Origin: Streptomyces griseofuscus
GTDB lineage: Bacteria > Actinomycetota > Actinomycetes > Streptomycetales > Streptomycetaceae
Direction of reading: 5' to 3'
DNA length: 64,000 nucleotides
Assembly (NCBI RefSeq): GCF_014673495.1
Contig: NZ_CP051006.1
Coordinates: 3,968,001-4,032,000 of the forward strand
The notes under the pieces were generated by a model. The model made no database searches, was not told the DNA's origin, and was given only the letters and a program-made list of their open reading frames with translations. This document shows, piece after piece, positions 28,757 through 36,948 of the stretch. Positions within the stretch are counted from its first letter, which is position 1; every line of letters starts with the position of its first letter. Position numbers and translations under genes: made by a program.

Positions 28757-30097
28757 TCAGGGCTCCTTCACATGATGTGGCGTGGGGGCGCCCCACCAGC
28801 GCTGGACAGTGAGCCCCCAGGACGCCAACTCCTCGTGGACGAGGCGCCGTAGGGACGAGGCGTCGCCGAAGTGGTCGGGGATGCCGGTCACGGTCACGGT
28901 CAGCCGGTCGCCGGTCCGCAGCAGGCAGAGCGAGGCGCGCAGCCGGGCCCGGTCCGGCAGCACACCGGGCACGTTCATGGTGCGGACGGCGATGCCGGCG
29001 GCCTGCCGTCCGGCGAACCGGGCGATGGCGTCGGGGGTTCGGCCGAAGTTGGACGCGACGACGGTGGTCTGCTGTGCGCCGGGGTTCTTGAGCCGATGAG
29101 CGTGCCGCGCCGGGAGCAGGTGCCACAGGGGTTCCGGGACGAGGGTGGCGCTGTGTTCTCCCGTGCTCCGGAGCAGATCCTTCGTCGCCCCGCGGATCCC
29201 CCGGAGGCTGCCGCGCCGGGCGGGGCCGCCCGGCACCGTCAGCGGCACCACGACCAGGGCGTTGGCCCGTGCGTCGTGGACGGATCGCCGCAGGCTCACC
29301 GGGATGCCGACGTCGAACGATCCGGACGGGCCGTCGGCCGCCGCCGACCGTACGAGATTGGCGGCGATCTCGATGAAGAGGCTGTTGGCCGTCCCGCCGA
29401 ACCGGTCCGCCTGCCGCTGCCACAGGGCCGCGTCCGTCTCGAAGATCGCCGAGGTGAAGAAGCGCGGTTCGGCCGAGGGGGCGGGGCGCGTCGGGGGCGG
29501 GGGCTGGAGCGCGGACCTGATCCGCGCGCGCCGGGCCGGGCTCGCCAGGGTCGCCGGGAGCCAGTGCGCGGCGGCCAGGCCGCCCCGGAGCGTCTGCCGC
29601 GCCAGGTCGGCGAGGTCGTCGAGCACGCGGGGAGCGGCAGGCGGGCGGTGGGCCTCGTGCCCGCCGGACCCGATGGCGTCGAAGATGCCGAGCCCGTCGC
29701 AGCGGAAGTGCGGCACCGTCAGGGAGACGAGGGTGCCTGCGCCGTACGGGGCCGCGGCCAGCCGCCACAGGGCGGCGTCCCCGGGCCCCAGGGGCGCCTT
29801 GACCTGGGTGTCGATCCAGTCGGTCAGGGTGGCGTCGGTCAGCGGCGCCGACGTGGTGCACAGGGCTTCCGCATTGCCGGCGCGCACCCAGCTGCGCCGT
29901 GCGCCGGGCACCCGCGCGGGCTGGGCCCGGCGGCTCAGACGGCCTTGGTCGAGGCTCTCCCAGGCGGCTCGCAGAGCGGCGCCGGGCACCGGGTCCGCGA
30001 AGGTCCACAGCACCTGGACGACACGGGTGGAGCCCAGCGTGTCGGCGGTGCGGTGGAGCATCTCGTCGGTGGGGTTCAGGCGCACGGTGGCCGTCAT
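28757..30097 (-). CDS. Condensation-domain-like acyltransferase
   Basis: A 446-residue stand-alone protein of the CoA-dependent acyltransferase superfamily (NRPS C domains, PapA, WS/DGAT). The catalytic motif HFRCDG (His130, Asp134) fits HxxxDG, and a later SNFGRTPDA segment fits the second lobe. It has no carrier or adenylation partner in the locus, so it probably joins an acyl-CoA (or other activated acyl group) to an amine, hydroxyl or hydrazine. The start at 30097 overlaps the oxidase stop by 4 bp (ATGA). Confidence 0.72.
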   Translation of the reverse strand: MTATVRLNPTDEMLHRTADTLGSTRVVQVLWTFADPVPGAALRAAWESLDQGRLSRRAQPARVPGARRSWVRAGNAEALCTTSAPLTDATLTDWIDTQVKAPLGPGDAALWRLAAAPYGAGTLVSLTVPHFRCDGLGIFDAIGSGGHEAHRPPAAPRVLDDLADLARQTLRGGLAAAHWLPATLASPARRARIRSALQPPPPTRPAPSAEPRFFTSAIFETDAALWQRQADRFGGTANSLFIEIAANLVRSAAADGPSGSFDVGIPVSLRRSVHDARANALVVVPLTVPGGPARRGSLRGIRGATKDLLRSTGEHSATLVPEPLWHLLPARHAHRLKNPGAQQTTVVASNFGRTPDAIARFAGRQAAGIAVRTMNVPGVLPDRARLRASLCLLRTGDRLTVTVTGIPDHFGDASSLRRLVHEELASWGLTVQRWWGAPTPHHVKEP

Positions 30098-31179
30098 CGG
30101 GCAGCCTCTTCCTGAAGGCGCGCGGCGGCGAGCTCGCCGATCGCGGGGGCCAGTTTGAATCCGCCGCCGTTCCAGCCGGTCGCGGTGACCAGGCCGTCGA
30201 GTCCGGTCCGGGCGCAGACCTCGCCGTCGCCCTCCGGTGCCATCGCGTCGTACGCGGTGACACCGCCCGCGGCCGGGGCGGTGGCCAGTTGCGGATAGCG
30301 GTGGCGGACCACCGCGCGGACGCGCTCCTGCTCCTCGGGTGGCACGTCCGGCCGTACGGTCTCGGGGACGTCGGTCTTCCGGGACGAGACCCCCGCCAGC
30401 ACCAGCGCGTCCGAACCCCATGGCCGCAGCCAGGCGCCCGTGGTGCGGTCCACGAGGGTGGGAAGGGAGCTGAGGCCGGCGGGTTCGGCCATCCGGAACA
30501 GGCAGTAGCTGACGGCTCGGGTGCGCAGGGGCAGATGGACACCGGCGGTCTCGGCCAGGGCGGTGCTGCCCGCGCCCGCGGCCAGCAGGACGGCCCGGGC
30601 GGACACGGGTCCCACGGTGGTGCGGACGCCGGTCGCGCGGGAGCCGGAGGTGAGCAGATGGGTGGCGCGGGCCCGGATCAGCAGGAGCCGGGGGCCCGCG
30701 TCGCGCGCCATGGCGTGGGCCGTCGGTCCGACCGGGAGCCAGCCCGCGTTCGGTTCGTGGACCGCGGCCAGCTCGTCGGGCACGTTCAGGGCCGGGAAGC
30801 GGGTGGCGAGGTCCGCCGCGGTCAGGATCTCCGCCTTGTGGCCGCTCGCGTCGAGATCCGCGACCGCCGCGGCGGCCCGGGGGAGATCGCTGTGCGCGAC
30901 GAGGCTCAGGCTGCCCTGACGGCACACCGCGGGCCAGGTCCCCCGGTGGCCCCGCCGGAGATAGCGGTCGAGGCCGGCGGTGGCGTGCCGCCGGCGGGCG
31001 GGGGAGAGGTCGAAGGCGCGGACCAGCCCGCCGGAGGCGCCCGTGGCGCCTCCGGCGATGCCTGCCATGTCGATGACGGCGACGGTGAGACCGCGGACGG
31101 TCAGCCGTTCGGCTGTGGCCAGCCCGATGATCCCGCCGCCGACGACGGCGACGTCGGCGGTGATGGCGGACCGGGTCAC
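30094..31179 (-). CDS. DAO-type FAD-dependent oxidase
   Basis: A 361-residue member of the glycine/D-amino-acid oxidase family. The Rossmann FAD motif VAVVGGGIIGLATAERL lies at residues 10-26, followed by the ATGASGGLVR flavin loop; the C-terminus has TGWNGGGFKLAPAIGELAA. In s56-p1 and triacsin biosynthesis an enzyme of this family (Spb36, Tri27) oxidatively cleaves the lysine-derived C-N bond of the N-N linked adduct to release the free hydrazino acid. The GTG start (31179) overlaps the hydroxylase stop by 4 bp. I infer the same role here. Confidence 0.88.
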   Translation of the reverse strand: MTRSAITADVAVVGGGIIGLATAERLTVRGLTVAVIDMAGIAGGATGASGGLVRAFDLSPARRRHATAGLDRYLRRGHRGTWPAVCRQGSLSLVAHSDLPRAAAAVADLDASGHKAEILTAADLATRFPALNVPDELAAVHEPNAGWLPVGPTAHAMARDAGPRLLLIRARATHLLTSGSRATGVRTTVGPVSARAVLLAAGAGSTALAETAGVHLPLRTRAVSYCLFRMAEPAGLSSLPTLVDRTTGAWLRPWGSDALVLAGVSSRKTDVPETVRPDVPPEEQERVRAVVRHRYPQLATAPAAGGVTAYDAMAPEGDGEVCARTGLDGLVTATGWNGGGFKLAPAIGELAAARLQEEAAR

Positions 31180-32507
31180 GGCGCGGTCCCGGCGGCCAGC
31201 AGCTCCTCGCGCCCGCGGGTGTCGTGCCGCAGGATCGAGTCCACGATGTCGGTCGCCCGTACGGAGAGCATGGCCAGTGCGCCGGCGTCGCCCATGCCGT
31301 GGCTCGCCTCGCAGAGCCCGTTGAGGTAGACCTTGAGCGGTCGCGAGGTACCGGCCTCGGTCTTCAGCTCGATCGAGTAGTCCCGCGCGACCACGGGGGT
31401 GCCGTCCTCGTCGAGCGGAAGACGGTGGGCGATGCCTTCCAGGAGCGGGTGGTACGGCTCGTCGCCGGGCTCGCCGCCGAAGTCCCTGAAGCCGGTGGCC
31501 AGGATGACGACGTCGGTGTCGAGGATCTCCTCGGTGAGGTGGTTGATGTCGCGCAGGACCATGCGGTGCCCCTGGCCCTGCGGCCTGCTGATGACGGCTT
31601 CGCGGAAGGGCTTCATCACGAGCCGGTCGGAACCCGTGAGGTCGTACTCGCGCTGCACGCCGACCAGTCGGTCGATGACGTCCTGGTCGCAGGCCGCGTA
31701 GTTTATGGACCGCAGCTCGTTGCGCAGCCGGCGTTTCTTGGCGCTGGGCAGCGAGTGGAAGTAGTCCACGAACTCGGGCAGGAACACCTGCCGGCTGTAG
31801 GGGCTGGTGTCCTTGAGCCGGAACCCGATGCTGCGGTGGACGGCGGTCACCTGCCGCACGTTCGGGCGGCCGAGCAGATCGAGGATGATCTCGATCGCGC
31901 TCTGGCTGGCCCCGACGACCGCGACCCGGATCGGCTTGTCCTTGAAGTGCTCCATGGAGGTGAGGTAGCGGGTGGAGTGGAAGACGCTCTCCCCCAGGCC
32001 CTTCTGGAACACGTAGGGGATCCGGGGGGACCGGCCGGTGCCCACGGAGACGCTCCGGGCGAGGTAGCGGCCGCCGTCGTCGGTCTCGACGCAGAACAGC
32101 TCGCTTCCGTCGTCGCCCTCGACGAGCGAGAGGTGCGCGGCCGACCGGCCGTAGTCCACCTGGTCGCGGAAGGCCTCGGCGACCCAGGCGAGGTAGCTCG
32201 AATACTCCCTGCGCAGCGGGAACTTGGCGTTGAGGTGCAGATAGCCCGTCAAGTCGCCCTGTGCGGCCAGGTACTTGACGAAGGTGTGCGGGCTGTCCGG
32301 GTTGCGTTGCATGGCCAGGTCGCGGAAGGGGTTGTTCTGGATGTCGGCGCCCGGCAGGAGTTGTTCTTGCTGCCACTGGAACCCGGCGGACCGCTCGATG
32401 AAGTGGGCCAGGCCGGCGCGGCCGCGCTCTTCGAGCGCGACCGCCAGGGAGAGGTTCGCGGGCCCGAACCCCACTCCCAGCACCGGGTGTATCTCATGGG
32501 TTGTCAC
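31176..32507 (-). CDS. L-lysine N6 / L-ornithine N5 monooxygenase family enzyme
   Basis: A 443-residue N-hydroxylating flavoprotein (K_oxygenase family). The FAD site VLGVGFGPANLSLAVAL is at residues 9-25, the NADPH site VAVVGASQSAIEII at about 195-208, and the C-terminal VILATGFRD at about 335. Family members make N6-hydroxylysine or N5-hydroxyornithine with NADPH and O2. Its neighbours (oxidase, MetRS-like enzyme, cupin) point to hydrazine formation, where the substrate is lysine, and no siderophore synthetase is present. The start is GTG 32507. Confidence 0.93.
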   Translation of the reverse strand: MTTHEIHPVLGVGFGPANLSLAVALEERGRAGLAHFIERSAGFQWQQEQLLPGADIQNNPFRDLAMQRNPDSPHTFVKYLAAQGDLTGYLHLNAKFPLRREYSSYLAWVAEAFRDQVDYGRSAAHLSLVEGDDGSELFCVETDDGGRYLARSVSVGTGRSPRIPYVFQKGLGESVFHSTRYLTSMEHFKDKPIRVAVVGASQSAIEIILDLLGRPNVRQVTAVHRSIGFRLKDTSPYSRQVFLPEFVDYFHSLPSAKKRRLRNELRSINYAACDQDVIDRLVGVQREYDLTGSDRLVMKPFREAVISRPQGQGHRMVLRDINHLTEEILDTDVVILATGFRDFGGEPGDEPYHPLLEGIAHRLPLDEDGTPVVARDYSIELKTEAGTSRPLKVYLNGLCEASHGMGDAGALAMLSVRATDIVDSILRHDTRGREELLAAGTAP

Positions 32508-32572
32508 GGTTCACGCATCCTCGACTTGTCGTGCATGCAGGAACGTTGTTTCAGTGCGGGCGGGCTCAGGGT

Positions 32573-32941
32573 TCACGCGCCGAGAAGCGCCGTCTCGGTG
32601 ATCGTGTTGGTCTCGTCGACGTGGACCACGCGGGACTTGTGGTCGGCGACCTCGTCCGGGGTCAGCTGTGCGTAGCTGATGATGATGACCTTGTCGCCGG
32701 TCTCCACGAGGCGGGCGGCGGCACCGTTGACGATGACCTGGTTGGCGGCCGGCTCGCCGAGGATGGTGTACGTCTCGAATCGGGCGCCGTTGTTGATGTT
32801 GACGACGTGCACCAGCTCGTGGACGCCGATGCCGGCGGCGTCGAGCAGTTCCGGCGAGATGGTGATGGACCCGACGTAGTTCAGGTTGCTGTCGGTGACG
32901 GTGGCGCGGTGGATCTTGGCGTTCATGAAGGTGCGCAGCAT
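32573..32941 (-). CDS. panD: Aspartate 1-decarboxylase (cluster copy)
   Basis: A 122-residue PanD, full length for the family. The self-processing site Gly24-Ser25 (NYVGSITI) generates the pyruvoyl cofactor, and the conserved NGARFETYTI and NGAAARLVETGDKVIIISYAQL segments are intact. It makes beta-alanine from aspartate. A housekeeping panD for pantothenate is expected elsewhere, so this copy is dedicated to the cluster. It lies between the MetRS-like gene and the N-hydroxylase, which makes beta-alanine a candidate building block or N-N coupling partner. Confidence 0.93.
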   Translation of the reverse strand: MLRTFMNAKIHRATVTDSNLNYVGSITISPELLDAAGIGVHELVHVVNINNGARFETYTILGEPAANQVIVNGAAARLVETGDKVIIISYAQLTPDEVADHKSRVVHVDETNTITETALLGA

Positions 32942-33010
32942 GGTGGGTCTCCTCGGAAGGCAATGGGTTTCGTCGTACGGAAGTGGCGCGCGGAACGGCT
33001 CACCCGCGGA

Positions 33011-34612
33011 TCACGGCGCAGCGGTGAGCGGGGCGGCCGGTACGGTCAGGCCGCGGAAGGAGTTCTCCGGTGTGACGGCGAGGTCGGCGAGCAGGGGCGC
33101 CTTGCCGACGGTGGAGGGGCCGGCGAAGGCGGCCGAGATGTGCTCGGCGAGGTCCGGGGTGACCGGCCAGGCCAGGGTGCGCAGGGCCCACAGGAACCGC
33201 AGCGCGCCACAGACGTCGCTCGCGTCGTCGAGCTGGATCCGGGCGCAGCGCAGCGCCAGCACCTCCAGGTGGAGGGCCACGGCCTCGGCCGCCCTGCGGA
33301 CGCTGAAGTTCTCCAGCCGGTAGGCGTCCTCGAAGCGCCGGCGGGAGGCCTGAAGGGCCGCGTCCCACCAGGGTGAGGGCGTCGTGTCGACATGACGGCC
33401 GGTCAGGGCGCCGAGCCCCTCGGCGATCGTGGCGAGCGGGGTGTCGAAGCGTGCCGCGATCGTGTCGGCGGCGATGGGTTCGCTGAACTCCGCCCGCTGT
33501 AGTTCGGGGCTGGTCAGGGCGAGGACGAACCGCGCCCGGTCGCGGCCGACGGACTCCAGGTAGTCGCGCGCCCAGCGCACGTCCCCCTTGCTGGTGGAGA
33601 ACTTGCGTCCCTCCAGCATGTAGTACTGGTTGGTGAGCGTGCGCGTCCTGGGCAGGTGCACCGGCATGCCGTGCCGGGCCGCGAGCAGCGCCAGGGTCAC
33701 ATAGACGAAGGCGTTGTAGAAGCCGTTGTCGATGCCGATGAACTGGACGAGTTCGTCGTACTCGGCCCCGGTGTCCAGGCGGGCCTGCTGCATCCAGTAG
33801 AGGTGTCCGACGTAGATCTCCGGCCAGGCGTTGATGGCCTGCGGCTGGATGCCGGGGCCGTCCCATTCCACCGTGATGCCCCAGGTGGTGGGGTAGGTGA
33901 GCGGGATGTAGGGAAGCCGCCCGGCGAGCGTGTCGGCCACGACCTTGGCCAGGTCCGGGCGCAGCTGCACATCGGTGGTCCGGTACCAGTTGGTGATCAG
34001 GGACCGGTGGCGTTCGAGGTCCAGGACCCAGATGGAGACGGCGCGCCGCGGCAGGGCCGAGGCCGTGTCGGACACCGGCAGCAGGGCGCCGGGCAGGTTG
34101 TAGAGGCCGCATGCCTCGCACACGCCGGCTCTGGCGTGGGCCAGGCAGGTGGGACACAGTCCGGTGACGAATGCCTCGGCCTTGTACTCCCCGCTGTCGG
34201 GGTCGTAGGGCAGCTCCACCTCGCGCAGGTCGAACGCGCCGTGCTCCCACAGGCGGGTGAAGAAGGAGCGGACGAAGGCGGTGTAGTCGTCGTCGGGCCG
34301 TTCGAACAGGTCGACGTCGACTCCGGCCAGCTCCAGCGACTTCGTCACGCTGTCCAGAGCGTCCTGGATGAGCGCCTCCGGCGTGACACCGAGCCGTTCC
34401 GCGGTGGTGACGACATAGGTCTGGTTGTCATCGGTGCTGGTGGCGAAGGCGACGTCGTGCCCGAGGACCTTCTGGGACCGGGCGCATATGTCACTGTTGA
34501 GGACCGGCCCGGCGAGATGGCCCAGGTGCAGGTCGCCGTTGGGGGTGGGGGGCGAGAAAGTGACGTTGACACGGCGCGGGGCGGGCGTCCCGGCGCCCGG
34601 GGAGTCGGCCAT
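33011..34612 (-). CDS. Methionyl-tRNA-synthetase-like enzyme of hydrazine synthetase type
   Basis: A 533-residue class I synthetase homologue. The HIGH motif is HLGH (residues 29-32, after TFSPPTPNGD), the KMSKS loop is KFSTSKG, and a zinc knuckle (LCPTCLAHARAGVCEACG) is retained. A shortened helical C-terminal domain follows. In s56-p1, triacsin and related pathways a MetRS-like domain plus a cupin activates an amino acid, esterifies it to N6-hydroxylysine, and the ester rearranges to an N-N bond. The ATG at 34612 shares bases with the cupin stop (TGATG); GTG 34615 is an alternative start. Its separation from the cupin is unusual. Confidence 0.88.
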   Translation of the reverse strand: MADSPGAGTPAPRRVNVTFSPPTPNGDLHLGHLAGPVLNSDICARSQKVLGHDVAFATSTDDNQTYVVTTAERLGVTPEALIQDALDSVTKSLELAGVDVDLFERPDDDYTAFVRSFFTRLWEHGAFDLREVELPYDPDSGEYKAEAFVTGLCPTCLAHARAGVCEACGLYNLPGALLPVSDTASALPRRAVSIWVLDLERHRSLITNWYRTTDVQLRPDLAKVVADTLAGRLPYIPLTYPTTWGITVEWDGPGIQPQAINAWPEIYVGHLYWMQQARLDTGAEYDELVQFIGIDNGFYNAFVYVTLALLAARHGMPVHLPRTRTLTNQYYMLEGRKFSTSKGDVRWARDYLESVGRDRARFVLALTSPELQRAEFSEPIAADTIAARFDTPLATIAEGLGALTGRHVDTTPSPWWDAALQASRRRFEDAYRLENFSVRRAAEAVALHLEVLALRCARIQLDDASDVCGALRFLWALRTLAWPVTPDLAEHISAAFAGPSTVGKAPLLADLAVTPENSFRGLTVPAAPLTAAP

Positions 34613-34965
34613 CACGCGTCCTCACCGTGCCCGGCGGGCTGCAACCAGTAGATGCTCACGAACGTCAGCGGGTCGGCCTCGCTGGTGTTCGTGACCTCGT
34701 GGTCGGTGCCGTGCGGGATGTAGACGACGTCGCCCGGGGTGATCGGGCGCTCCTCGGTACCGACGCGCAGATGGCCCTGCCCGCTGATGAAGATGAAGGT
34801 CTCATCGGTGGCGTGGCCGTGGGGCGTGCTGGACTCGGTCGGCCGGATCGAGCACAGGGTGCTGTTCCACGGCGGCGCGACGACCCCGTCCCAGGGGTAG
34901 AGCTCGCGGATGTCGCAGCCGTTCTTCCGGATCAGGGTGTCGTCGGCTTCGGTCTTCACATGCAC
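34612..34965 (-). CDS. Metal-binding cupin, partner of the MetRS-like enzyme
   Basis: A 117-residue single-domain cupin. Metal-ligand motifs are STPHGHATDETFIFISGQG (H, H, E) and PGDVVYIPHGTDHEVTN (H). In characterised hydrazine synthetases the equivalent zinc cupin is fused to the MetRS-like domain and catalyses the ester-to-hydrazine rearrangement. The GTG start (34965) has GGGA 8 bp upstream; the longer frame above it is arginine/proline noise. Stop and next start overlap as TGATG, giving the tight coupling expected for two halves of one enzyme. Confidence 0.85.
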   Translation of the reverse strand: MHVKTEADDTLIRKNGCDIRELYPWDGVVAPPWNSTLCSIRPTESSTPHGHATDETFIFISGQGHLRVGTEERPITPGDVVYIPHGTDHEVTNTSEADPLTFVSIYWLQPAGHGEDA

Positions 34966-35006
34966 GGTGGAAGTCCCTTCGATGGATGCGTCGGGGCCGG
35001 CGCGGG

Positions 35007-36251
35007 CTAGCCGAGGGCGAGCAGGCGCTGGATGGTGCCGGGGTGGAAGGATTCGTCGGGGACGCCGAACGCCCCCTGGAACGTGGCGAGTCGGGAGCCG
35101 GCCAGCACCGGATCGGTGGGCCACGCCTGGGCGTAGGCCTTGCGGCGGGCGGCGCCTTCAGGGGTGAAGGTCATGTTCATCGCGGTCCGGACCGCGCCCG
35201 AGATCCGCAGCCGACGCATCCGCTCCTCGCGTTCGTCCACGTACGGCTTGAGGATCTGCGGGGACCATGCGCTGCTGGAGCGCAGCGCCTCCCACACCAG
35301 GCGGGCGTCCCGGAGCGCGATGGACAGACCCTGGCCGACCACGGGATCGGTCCAGCCGGCCGCGTCGCCGATCAGTACCGCGCCGGGGACGACGGGGCCG
35401 TCCGTCCAGGCGTCGTTCATCGGATAGAAGGCGCAGGACTCCGACGGGGTGGCCGTGGCGAACATCTCGCTGTGCGGGATGCAGTCGAGCTGGAAGGCCC
35501 TGAGGAAGTCGGCCTGGCGGGTCGGGCCGGCGAAGCGGCCCTTCTGCGCGACATCGTGCAGCAGATACAGCCGGGCCTTGGCGCCCGCGCGCGGGAAGAC
35601 GAAGTAGAGCAGATCCTTCTCGGTACCGATCGAGGTGACGTTGGCGGGCCACTCGTGGAGGTCTTCCACGAGCATGCCGCCGCCCAGCGAGTTCGGCGGG
35701 GTCTGGGTCAGGGAGATGCCGAGTTGGCGCCGCACCGTGGAGGTGCGTCCGTCCGCTCCCACGACGAGCCGGCAGGGGACCTCGTACTCGATGTCGTTGT
35801 ACTCGTAGCGCACGCTCGGGTGCGGCCCGCCGGTCACCGTGACATCGCCGATTCCCCGTACGACCGTGGCCCCGGCCTCGGCGGCGGCGGAGGCGAGCGC
35901 CTCACATGCCTCGGGGTGGCCGACGTCGAGCACACCGCGGATGCCGGGAAGCATCTCGTCCAGGTGGAGGGCGTTGGCCCGGGCGGTCTCGGGGTCGACG
36001 ATCTCGTCGAATCCGATGAAGCGGTCGATGTAGGTGCCTCCGGCGTCGAGCAACTGCCGCTCCAGGCCGAGCCGGAGAAGTTCGACCACGCCCCAGCAGT
36101 TGATGACCTCGCCGCGCACCTTGTCCCGGTAGACGGTCTGGCGTTCCAGGAGCAGTACGTCGTAGCCGTCCCCCGCGAGCGCCGCTGCCAGCGCGGATCC
36201 GGCTATACCTCCCCCGATCACCACTGCGTCCCTACGCTCAGCTGTCGCCAT
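35007..36251 (-). CDS. FAD-dependent monooxygenase/oxidoreductase (PHBH fold)
   Basis: A 414-residue group A flavoprotein. Motifs are AVVIGGGIAGSALAAALAG near the N-terminus, LVVGADGRTSTVRRQLG, and GDAAGWTDPVVGQGLSIALRDA near residue 298. Relatives hydroxylate aromatic or unsaturated substrates, or reduce double bonds (geranylgeranyl-reductase-like). It is the first confident gene of the operon; ATG 36251 follows GGAGGG closely. Oxidation of a hydrazine to hydrazone, azo or azoxy is an attractive role, but that is inferred only from context. Confidence 0.82.
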   Translation of the reverse strand: MATAERRDAVVIGGGIAGSALAAALAGDGYDVLLLERQTVYRDKVRGEVINCWGVVELLRLGLERQLLDAGGTYIDRFIGFDEIVDPETARANALHLDEMLPGIRGVLDVGHPEACEALASAAAEAGATVVRGIGDVTVTGGPHPSVRYEYNDIEYEVPCRLVVGADGRTSTVRRQLGISLTQTPPNSLGGGMLVEDLHEWPANVTSIGTEKDLLYFVFPRAGAKARLYLLHDVAQKGRFAGPTRQADFLRAFQLDCIPHSEMFATATPSESCAFYPMNDAWTDGPVVPGAVLIGDAAGWTDPVVGQGLSIALRDARLVWEALRSSSAWSPQILKPYVDEREERMRRLRISGAVRTAMNMTFTPEGAARRKAYAQAWPTDPVLAGSRLATFQGAFGVPDESFHPGTIQRLLALG

Positions 36252-36472
36252 GAAGCCCTCCACAGAAGCCTTTTCAAGGCATTGCCGTATGGACCGCCCG
36301 GGAAATGGGCAGCCGGAATTCTGAGCTGGTCGAATCGTTGGAGTTGCCGCAGGCCGTAAATGCGGCAGGGCGAGACAGGGAACTGCTCCAGAAATTCCCG
36401 GGCCCCCGCCCGGACGAGCGGGGCGCGGTTGCCGGCAGGCCCAGGTGGCGGGCGCCGTCCGACGGTGGCCAT
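36218..36472 (-). CDS. Doubtful small gene at the head of the operon
   Basis: An 84-codon frame starting MATVGRRPPPGPAGNRAPLV that overlaps the flavoprotein start by 34 bp. Third-position GC is high in the first two thirds. No family is recognised, and the nearest GGAG is about 17 bp from the ATG, further than usual. It may be an upstream leader frame or chance. Another short minus-strand frame ends just upstream at 36498. Confidence 0.25.
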   Translation of the reverse strand: MATVGRRPPPGPAGNRAPLVRAGAREFLEQFPVSPCRIYGLRQLQRFDQLRIPAAHFPGGPYGNALKRLLWRASWRQLSVGTQW

Positions 36473-36948
36473 GAGCGGAACCCGGCCGCTCCAACTCTCA
36501 GTGCGGAAGCCGCCGATCACCGCCGGGAGGATCTTGGGGCCCCATGGCGACAGCGGCCGCCCGCGCGGAGATCACACCGGCCAGTTCCGTCTCCACCACA
36601 GGTCCGCCCCTTGGATGAGTGTCCGTTACGCATTCCACGATCCGGGTCCGCGCCGGGGGCGGCAATGCCGACTCGCGAAAATCGTGACCCGATTCGCGCA
36701 AAGATGCGAATGACACCACTGCCGGAAACGGGCGGGCGGGCCCGGTCGATTTTCTGATCACCGAGCCCGCTTCTTCGGTGACACGGCGGCACGAGGGCGG
36801 TGGTGCGGAGCGGGCCGGTCGGTCATGTCCGGTGCGGGTCGGGGAGAGGCCCCGGGGGATCTGCCTCACCGTGGGCCACGGGCGTGCACCACGGGCCCGG
36901 TGAGGGAGCGTCACCCGGTCCGGCGAGCCGCGCGGCGAACCGGCCGCC
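36252..36948. other. Intergenic: probable promoter region of the hydrazine operon
   Basis: About 700 bp between the flavoprotein start and the stop of the first receptor gene. It must hold the promoter and leader of the 12-gene operon. Visible structures are an inverted repeat TGCCGCA...TGCGGCA at 36345-36367 and a small GCCTT-TTC-AAGGC hairpin near 36270. Several weak frames cross it, none convincing. Confidence 0.5.

Noticed and set aside
31176..32507. Siderophore N-hydroxylase
   Set aside because: No NRPS or IucA/IucC-type synthetase, no siderophore transporter and no iron-box were seen; the neighbours fit hydrazine formation better.
33011..34612. Housekeeping methionyl-tRNA synthetase
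   Set aside because: It lies in an operon with a cupin, an N-hydroxylase and a DAO oxidase, the diagnostic context of hydrazine synthetases. Housekeeping metG should be elsewhere.
36305..36757. A rightward 150-codon gene in the operon promoter region
   Set aside because: Composition is Arg/Pro-rich and unremarkable, and it would run against the operon leader.
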